From: Bradyrhizobiaceae bacterium PARB1
GTDB lineage: Bacteria > Pseudomonadota > Alphaproteobacteria > Rhizobiales > Xanthobacteraceae
DNA: 64,000 nt
Reading direction: 5' to 3'
NCBI GenBank assembly: GCA_002256345.1
Contig: NKIY01000003.1
Coordinates: 744,001 to 808,000, forward strand
Part shown: positions 59,037 through 64,000 of the stretch, one piece after another
Layout of the letters: every line of letters begins with the position of its first letter
Position numbering within the stretch: the stretch's first letter is position 1
Translations under genes and position numbers: made by a program
The notes under the pieces: model-generated
Seen by the model: only the letters and a program-made list of their open reading frames with translations
Told to the model about the DNA's origin: nothing
The model's database searches: none

Positions 59037-59277
59037 AGTCCCTCTCCTCATAACTCCGGTCTCACACCGTCGCCCCCTCCGAGCACACGGGCATGTCCGC
59101 CCGTGATGCTTGCACAAACGGGGCCAAACGCAAATGCTCCGTTCGGCAAACGACGAATCGGCGGGGTGGACGTGGAAGTGATACGTTTAAATGAGGTGAT
59201 TGGTTCGCATGCGTCCTGCGAAAGACGAAGAATGCGAACAGGCGGATCGTCGCAACATGACCGTCCTGCGACGAAAG

Positions 59278-60081
59278 TCAGGCCGGCGCTGCAACACCGA
59301 TCTTCCGGCGCCGCTTTTGCGCTGCGACAGCTTCCCCGAAAGCGAGGAAGAGTGCGCGATTGATCGGATTGATCTGCGGATCGTATTCGGCATGCCATTG
59401 CACCCCGAGGGCAAAGCCTGACGCGTCTGCAATGCGGATCGCTTCGATGGTGCCGTCTTCGGCAATACCCTCGACCACCACCCGCTGGCCGGGAATCTCG
59501 ATCCCTTGCCCGTGCAACGAATTGACCGTGATGGTCTCGCGTTTGAGCAGGCTGGCAAACGTGCCGTTGCTGGTCAGGTGGACGTCATGACGATCGGCGA
59601 ACACGACGGCCGGGTCGGGATGGATTTCGCCGCTCTCCAGCCGCGGCATCCGGTGGTTCATCCGGCCGGGCAGTTCGCGAATTTCAGGATGCAGCGTGCC
59701 GCCGAAGGCGACGTTCATTTCCTGCAGCCCGCGACAGATGCCAAAGATCGGGACGCCGCGCGCGACGCAGGCTTCCACCATGGTGAGCGCCACTTCGTCC
59801 CGACCGTTGTCATAGGGCTCGTGGCGGACACAGGGCTGCATGCCGAATCGGGTGGGGTGGACATTCGCGCGGGCACCGGTGAGCAGGATACCATCAACGA
59901 TGTCCAGAACCTCACCGACATCAGTAATGTCCGGCGAGCCCGCGAAGATCATGGGCAGGGCGCCCGCTACCTCGGCCACCGCACGAAGATTGTTTTCTCC
60001 GGCCGCCTGGACAGAGAATCGGTTCTCGATGCGATAGGCGTTGCCGATCACGCCAATGACGGGCCGGGACTTGATTGCCAT
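59278..60081 (-). CDS. puuD: Gamma-glutamyl-GABA hydrolase family (class I amidotransferase-like)
   Basis: 267 residues. The triad is Cys116 (FGICRGLQEMNVAFGG) and His230-Glu232 (ALGVQWHAEYDPQ). PuuD hydrolyses gamma-glutamyl-GABA in putrescine breakdown. Other puu genes are absent next door, so the substrate is inferred. It is the last chromosomal gene before the inserted element. Confidence 0.88.
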   Translation of the reverse strand: MAIKSRPVIGVIGNAYRIENRFSVQAAGENNLRAVAEVAGALPMIFAGSPDITDVGEVLDIVDGILLTGARANVHPTRFGMQPCVRHEPYDNGRDEVALTMVEACVARGVPIFGICRGLQEMNVAFGGTLHPEIRELPGRMNHRMPRLESGEIHPDPAVVFADRHDVHLTSNGTFASLLKRETITVNSLHGQGIEIPGQRVVVEGIAEDGTIEAIRIADASGFALGVQWHAEYDPQINPINRALFLAFGEAVAAQKRRRKIGVAAPA

Positions 60082-60239
60082 AGCTTCCGGTCGAACACTT
60101 TATGACAGTTCAGCTATAGCTGACTCCCGCCGCGAAAACGACCGGCAAGGGAACAGAACATCTATTCTCCCGTGCATGGGAGAAAAATCGACTTCAGAAG
60201 ATCGGTATGAAGGATTCAAAGAAACGGACCGGAGGCAGA

Positions 60240-60262
60240 TGGTGGGCGCGACAGGGATCGAA
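60240..60262 (-). mobile_element. Attachment site: duplicated tRNA 3' end
   Basis: On the minus strand these 23 bases read as a tRNA from the T loop to the encoded CCA: loop TTCGATC, stem strand CCTGT, acceptor strand CGCGCCC, A, CCA. The base run just 5' of it (AACGC) cannot pair with CCTGT, so the rest of the tRNA is missing. This is the usual scar of integration into a tRNA gene: the intact tRNA, expected to begin GGGCGCG, should lie at the other end of the element. tRNA-Val is my tentative guess. Confidence 0.75.
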
Positions 60263-60465
60263 GCGTTTTTAGGTCCGAACGCCGATTCCACCCTGCGCGC
60301 TTGAACCATCTGGAATCGTTGACGGAATATCCGACAAGCCGTTGATTATAAAATACTTTCTGTCGTACGACATAACGTTAACCTCTTTGCGCAACTCCGC
60401 TGAACTCCGCCTTGCTCCGCCCCGATCCAGAGCGCAAGTATGGGCTAAAGTGTGGGCGCGACAGG
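60242..60465. repeat. Direct repeat GTGGGCGCGACAGG, 210 bases apart
   Basis: The same 14 bases occur at 60242-60255 (inside the tRNA-like end) and 60452-60465 (touching the integrase start). The second copy lacks the rest of the core. It may be a secondary attachment site or trace of an earlier recombination. Confidence 0.6.
60362..60371. repeat. Palindrome GTCGTACGAC, left of integrase
   Basis: Read on the minus strand it is preceded by CGTTAT. The same 10-base palindrome occurs at 61755-61764 and eight of its bases at 61809-61816, so copies flank the integrase gene on both sides. Confidence 0.7.
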
Positions 60466-60475
60466 AGATGACGTC

Positions 60476-61768
60476 ATGACGATGACTGAGGCCGACCAGA
60501 GGCCAGCAAAGCCTAAGAAGGCGGCTAGCCGACTGACGGCCCTACTCGTTAACAGCGCCAAGACCGCGCCGGGCCTCTACGGCGATGGCGGGAACGGCCT
60601 CTATCTGAACGTCCGCGCGTCCGGTTCCCGCGCTTGGGCTTTCCGCTATCGTCACCGGGGAACCGGGAAGCTCCGAGAGATGGGCTTGGGGACCGCGGGG
60701 CCAAACGGCGTGCCCCTACAAGACGCCCGCGACCGGGCAGCGGCGCTCAAAGCCGACCTCCGGGCAGGGATCGACCCGATCGACGCAAAGCGCGCTGTGC
60801 CCGTTTTGGAGGCGCCAGTGGCCAAGAAAACGTTCGGCGTCTTCGCACTGCAAGATTGGCTTCCCGCATACGCGAAGGGCTTCAAGAATCCGCGCTCCGA
60901 GCGAGAGGTCCGCCGGGTGCTGGAACTCCACGCCAAGACCTTGTTCCCCATGGCTCTCGATTCGATCACGAAGACGGACGTGCTGGCGGACCTGACACCC
61001 ATTTGGTCAACCAAGCCGAAGACGGCCCGCGAGCTTCGCGCCAAAATCGAGACGATCTTGCAGGCGGCAACCCCAGACCATCGGCAGGGCGAGAATCCTG
61101 CCCGGTGGCGTGGCAACCTCGAAGCCACCTTCGGTCGAGACAGCAAGGCCAAGCGGAAGCTCCGAATCAGGAAGCATCCCGCCGTGCCGTACGACGAACT
61201 TCCGGCCGTAGTGCGCGCTTTGAGGGAGCGTCACACAGAGGCCGACACCAGCGTAAACCTCGCTCTGGAATTCCTGATTCTGACCGCCGGGCGCACCAAC
61301 GAGATTCGGTCCATGGCTCCGGCTGAAGTCGATTTCGCCAAAAAGGTATGGACCGTGCCGGCCGAGCGGATGAAAAATTCAGAGCCGCACACGGTCCCGC
61401 TGGCGCCGCGCGCTGTTGAGATTCTGAAAGTGGTGCTGAAGCCGAACCGGCCTTGGGTGTTCGAGGGATTGCAGAAGGACAGTAACGACGAGATCAAGCC
61501 TATGGGACATAATGCCATGTCGCATGCTTTGAAAGCCGTTGCGCCCGGCTACACGCCTCACGGGCTGCGGTCATCCTTCCGCGACTGGGCCGGAGACGAA
61601 ACAGAGTTCGCCCGGGAGGTCGTCGAACATGCTTTGGCGCATACGCTCGGCAATGAGAGCGAGAAAGCCTATCGGCGCGGCAAAGCAGTGGAGCGCCGCC
61701 GCCCACTCATGGAAGCTTGGGCCGACTTCCTCGATGGTCGCAACGCTTCCGTTAGTCGTACGACCTAA
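60476..61768 (+). CDS. int: Tyrosine-type site-specific integrase with DUF4102 arm domain
   Basis: 430 residues from the ATG that follows AGGAG by eight bases; a GTG eight codons upstream is less likely. The DUF4102-like arm-binding domain contains GLYGDGGNGLYLNVRASGSRAWAFRYRH. The catalytic domain has the first Arg in ILTAGRTNEIRSM, HGLRSSFRDWA for His-x-x-Arg, HALAHTLGN and the nucleophile Tyr in EKAYRRGKAV. This is a P4-like integrase of genomic islands that inserts in tRNA 3' ends, matching the adjacent tRNA-like fragment. Confidence 0.95.
   Translation: MTMTEADQRPAKPKKAASRLTALLVNSAKTAPGLYGDGGNGLYLNVRASGSRAWAFRYRHRGTGKLREMGLGTAGPNGVPLQDARDRAAALKADLRAGIDPIDAKRAVPVLEAPVAKKTFGVFALQDWLPAYAKGFKNPRSEREVRRVLELHAKTLFPMALDSITKTDVLADLTPIWSTKPKTARELRAKIETILQAATPDHRQGENPARWRGNLEATFGRDSKAKRKLRIRKHPAVPYDELPAVVRALRERHTEADTSVNLALEFLILTAGRTNEIRSMAPAEVDFAKKVWTVPAERMKNSEPHTVPLAPRAVEILKVVLKPNRPWVFEGLQKDSNDEIKPMGHNAMSHALKAVAPGYTPHGLRSSFRDWAGDETEFAREVVEHALAHTLGNESEKAYRRGKAVERRRPLMEAWADFLDGRNASVSRTT
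61755..61764. repeat. Palindrome GTCGTACGAC overlapping the integrase 3' end
   Basis: Preceded by CGTTA, as the left copy is on the opposite strand. It ends one base before the integrase stop codon. A partial copy, GTCGTACG, follows at 61809-61816. Confidence 0.7.
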
Positions 61769-62147
61769 CTACACATTCGACATCGGCCGTTAAATACTAT
61801 CAAAACTGGTCGTACGGCACGTTAAGCCTATCCATAGCCTGAGCTACGCCGAGCTAGCCTGTACATTGACAGTCTCCGAATTCGGCGTAGTACTCGACGT
61901 GCGCCGGTTAGTGCGCAAAGGATATGGGCGTTAAATTGCCGATGCCAGCCCATGGCTAGCGGCGGGGTGCAACCTCACTGCAATTGTCGTCGGCCGCTCT
62001 TAGGAGCGTGGAACGCTACGGGTGTTGCCGTAAGTCCGACCTTCGAGACTATCAAATCTGGGGCCTCCCCTCGCAAGGGCCAACCATCCATCAACGAGTA
62101 AGCCTAGCACGGATGCGTGCCCGGCTTGATCTGGATTGGTTGCAACT
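61769..62147. other. 379-base gap in the element, no gene
   Basis: Between the integrase and the excisionase-like gene every frame is short. The stretch holds the partial GTCGTACG copy, CCGAATTCGG and related short palindromes. It is the expected place for excisionase/integrase control sites, but none is recognised. Confidence 0.5.
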
Positions 62148-62357
62148 ATGCCCCAGCCCCATGCGGACACCGATTCTCTATACTCTATCCCGTTTGCTTC
62201 ACGCTCCTTCACCGTAGCGCAGACAGCCCAAATTCTCAGCGTGTCTGAATCGACCATCTTTGAGCTACTGAAGCTCGGACGGTTGCGCAGCTTTAAGGCA
62301 GGCCGCGCAAGGCGCATCACGGGCGCCGCCATCGACTCCTTTCGCGCGGAAGGATGA
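62148..62357 (+). CDS. Excisionase-like helix-turn-helix protein
   Basis: 69 residues. The block SFTVAQTAQILSVSESTIFELLKLGRLRSFKAGRARRITGAAIDSF is the HTH_17/AlpA-type DNA-binding domain typical of excisionases and element regulators. A TTG start 12 bases upstream is possible. Next to the integrase it probably directs excision or represses the element. Confidence 0.8.
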   Translation: MPQPHADTDSLYSIPFASRSFTVAQTAQILSVSESTIFELLKLGRLRSFKAGRARRITGAAIDSFRAEG

Positions 62358-62361
62358 TCCC

Positions 62362-62847
62362 ATGTCATCCTACGCAGGGACCATTCGCGCCCAAGATCAA
62401 GAGACACGCGAAGCCAAACAAGCCATCGCTTCAACAATTCGGCGACTGCTTGAATCCGTCGATTTACCATCGGACGCAGATATCGCTAGCCTTGCTGCTC
62501 GTCACGTAGTCGCAGCGGCGACATCGATACTTCTGGATATCATCCGGCCTCACGTTGCCAACAAAAACACTAGCGCAGCGGTGATATCGCTTTTCTTGCC
62601 TCGGCAAGCCCCGGAGCTGCACGCTTACATGTGCGGGGTGGCGTTCAAATGCTTCTCACGCTCCGGCACGTTTACGCCGGCGCCATTGGAAACGCTTAGG
62701 ACGCGAGTCGACCCAAAAGCGATCTTAGCTCGCACGGCCTGCGGCGACCTTCACGACTGGCCCCGAGCTGATGAAGCTGCACGCGCGATAATTGTCTTGC
62801 GCAAAGTCATACCGACCTCAATTGAATTGCGAGGTCGCCATGGATGA
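62362..62847 (+). CDS. Hypothetical protein of the element
   Basis: 161 residues, MSSYAGTIRAQDQETREAKQ, mostly helical. It carries a hydrophobic helix (HVVAAATSILLDIIRPHV) and several Cys (about 100-125: AYMCGVAFKCFSRS). No family recognised. Four bases after the excisionase-like gene and overlapping the next by eight: three genes in one transcript. Codons ending in A or T are more frequent than in the chromosome, as expected of transferred DNA. Confidence 0.6.
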   Translation: MSSYAGTIRAQDQETREAKQAIASTIRRLLESVDLPSDADIASLAARHVVAAATSILLDIIRPHVANKNTSAAVISLFLPRQAPELHAYMCGVAFKCFSRSGTFTPAPLETLRTRVDPKAILARTACGDLHDWPRADEAARAIIVLRKVIPTSIELRGRHG

Positions 62848-63265
62848 CATTTGGCAAAGCCTCGACGCGCAACTAGACGCGATGACAGAGGTCGAACATG
62901 ACAAATACATTCAACACCGATTGCGCAAATGCCAGCGTCTTGGGAAGACACCCAAGCGCGGCGCCCCGACAATCATCCACCCCGATAAGGCTGCCGAGTT
63001 CAAACTCTGCTTAAGACTGCGACGCGAGCACATCAAGATTCACAAGCTGCGCGAAACTCCGCGAGCTTCAATGATGACTGTCGCCGTCCATTGCAACATC
63101 GACACCGACGACAGCCGAATATTGGAGCGGCTGATTCAAATCGCCGAAAGCAGGGACTCGGTCGTGAACCGGGAGGCGACTAAGAAGGAGCGCAAGCTTC
63201 CGCCCGAAGCTCTCGCGCAACTATCAAAACGGATCACTTCCTTACAGCCTCACAAACGCCGTTGA
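62840..63265 (+). CDS. Hypothetical protein of the element
   Basis: 141 residues from MDDIWQSLDAQLDAM. Charged, helical, basic at the end (SKRITSLQPHKRR), with QHRLRKCQRLGKTPKRGAP suggesting nucleic-acid contact. No family recognised. It starts eight bases before the end of the previous gene. The chosen ATG is one of several; a start 48 bases upstream is open but would overlap further. Confidence 0.58.
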   Translation: MDDIWQSLDAQLDAMTEVEHDKYIQHRLRKCQRLGKTPKRGAPTIIHPDKAAEFKLCLRLRREHIKIHKLRETPRASMMTVAVHCNIDTDDSRILERLIQIAESRDSVVNREATKKERKLPPEALAQLSKRITSLQPHKRR

Positions 63266-63274
63266 ATAACGACC

Positions 63275-63332
63275 CTCGAATAAATCGATGCGATTTATTC
63301 GAGGTCATATAAATCGCATCGATTTATTCGAG
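63275..63332. repeat. Perfect 24-base inverted repeat with palindromic arms
   Basis: Arm 1 (63275-63298) begins CTCGAATAAATCGATG and arm 2 (63309-63332) is its exact reverse complement, ending CATCGATTTATTCGAG. Ten bases separate them. Each arm is itself a near-palindrome around ATG/CAT, and 63275-63303 is a perfect 13-base hairpin on its own. It lies between two element genes, 64 bases before the next ATG. An operator, origin-type or termination site is possible. Confidence 0.85.
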
Positions 63333-63396
63333 TCTTCATTCTCTGACGATTGCGTAGTTAGTTTCCGTCATCAGATTTCAGAGAAGGCACCGAGTC

Positions 63397-64000
63397 ATGA
63401 CGAAGCTCGTTAAGATGGCATCCAAGGTCGAACTATTTGATGGGCGGTCACCCAATGAGATTGCATGGGCCAAGCGGCTGCCACCCGAAGCACTCAATAA
63501 GGCGCGGATGCTGCACGCGGTTTCACTCGACACCATAGCGCGGCTGCAAGCTCAATCGGATGAGCGGACTCGCCTCTCCGATTCAATCCGGACGGTCAAA
63601 AGGCAGATCGAGGAGATTGACCGTTACGCACAGCATGGCGGCAAACTCGCGAGCGATGATATCAAAGAACGCGCCGAGCTGGTCGCAGAGTGGGAAGAAC
63701 TACAGCAGAAGGCCAAAGAGCCGGTTGAGTCGATACCGTCGCCGGTGGGAGTTGATCAGTTCTGGCAGCTCTATGAAAACGACCCGCGCGCCACTTACCA
63801 GCGCAAGGTCATGGATTACAAAGGCGGCGCTATCCGTCCAGCATTGGAATCGGCTTTGCCGACGGTGCGTGGCAAGATCGAAGCCAAGATCGAAACTAAG
63901 GGACGCGTGCTTGGCGCCGATCTGACTTTGGAAGAACAGCTCGCCGCGCTCAAAGCCGGATTAGAGCAGCGTGGTCGCAATAGTAAGTTCAAGCATGAGA
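63397..64000 (+). CDS. Hypothetical coiled-coil protein of the element (3' end outside window)
   Basis: At least 201 residues, MTKLVKMASKVELFDGRSPN, open to the window edge. Residues ~45-110 are a coiled-coil-like run (RLQAQSDERTRLSDSIRTVKRQIEEI, then ELVAEWEELQQKAKEP). A Trp/Tyr-rich block, FWQLYENDPRATYQRKV, follows near 125, then a Lys/Glu-rich helix. I do not recognise a family. AAGG lies nine bases before the ATG. Its expression may be controlled by the inverted repeat upstream. Confidence 0.6.
   Translation, partial: MTKLVKMASKVELFDGRSPNEIAWAKRLPPEALNKARMLHAVSLDTIARLQAQSDERTRLSDSIRTVKRQIEEIDRYAQHGGKLASDDIKERAELVAEWEELQQKAKEPVESIPSPVGVDQFWQLYENDPRATYQRKVMDYKGGAIRPALESALPTVRGKIEAKIETKGRVLGADLTLEEQLAALKAGLEQRGRNSKFKHE

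Larger units (their letters stand above)
60082..60475. other. Junction between chromosome and integrated element
   Basis: The 394 bases between puuD and the integrase have no gene. They hold a tRNA-like 3' fragment (60240-60262), a palindrome (60362-60371), an A/T-rich segment with TATAAA at about 60347, and, right before the integrase ATG, a second GTGGGCGCGACAGG copy (60452-60465). Bases 60082-60239 show nothing I can name. Confidence 0.6.

Noticed and set aside
60240-60312. A complete tRNA gene at the element border
   Set aside because: Only the part from the T loop to CCA fits. The preceding AACGC cannot pair with CCTGT and no D or anticodon arm is present.

Overview
The window is a G+C-rich chromosomal segment from an alphaproteobacterium, most likely the Nitrobacteraceae (the Bradyrhizobium, Rhodopseudomonas, Tardiphaga and Afipia group). 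This rests on the gene content: an FMN-riboswitch-controlled ribH2-type lumazine synthase, separate glyQ and glyS, PPDK, DUF1236, DUF3096 and CsbD stress proteins, EcfG-like promoter candidates, and many copies of palindromic intergenic repeats. The genus cannot be fixed from this sequence. About 60 kb is ordinary core or shell chromosome. The last 4 kb (from about 60.24 kb) is the left end of an integrated element.

Layout. 0-10.6 kb: acuI-like reductase (partial), ribH2, an MFS carrier, a SleB cell-wall hydrolase, a 1.35 kb gene-free stretch full of inverted repeats, pyruvate phosphate dikinase with an extra Lys/Ala-rich tail of about 90 residues, and small membrane or secreted proteins. 10.7-18.2 kb: glyQ-glyS, an S49 peptidase, a TrmN6-like methyltransferase with a DUF2007 protein, and a long-chain polyprenyl diphosphate synthase. 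18.4-29.4 kb: alpha/beta hydrolase, amidase, MHS transporter, molybdopterin oxidoreductase, a hydrolase-OsmC fusion, dihydroorotase, and the tight ygfZ-tag-HD run followed by a tyrosine phosphatase. 29.5-49.3 kb: a DUF2339 membrane protein, PoxB-like oxidase, Baeyer-Villiger-type monooxygenase, cupin, CsbD, trhO-slyX, acyl-CoA ligase, SnoaL-like protein, oligopeptidase B, a HemC-like protein, a DUF3311/SSS symporter pair, an old-yellow-enzyme homologue, a Gly/Arg-rich secreted protein and an orphan NodU/TobZ-type carbamoyltransferase. 49.4-60.1 kb: three consecutive chemoreceptor genes, a gltIJKL-type amino-acid ABC transporter and a PuuD-like amidohydrolase; together these suggest amino-acid sensing and uptake.

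Mobile end. A 23-bp piece matching a tRNA 3' end lies at 60240-60262, without the rest of the tRNA. It is followed by a tyrosine integrase, an excisionase-like HTH protein and three genes I do not recognise, the last cut by the window edge. A 10-bp palindrome (GTCGTACGAC) lies on both sides of the integrase gene. A perfect 24-bp inverted repeat whose arms are themselves palindromic precedes the last gene. These are the least explained signals in the window.

Start codons were moved inward from the longest frame where a signal peptide, ribosome binding site, family start or operon overlap supported it. Functions come from motif recognition only; no database search was run.
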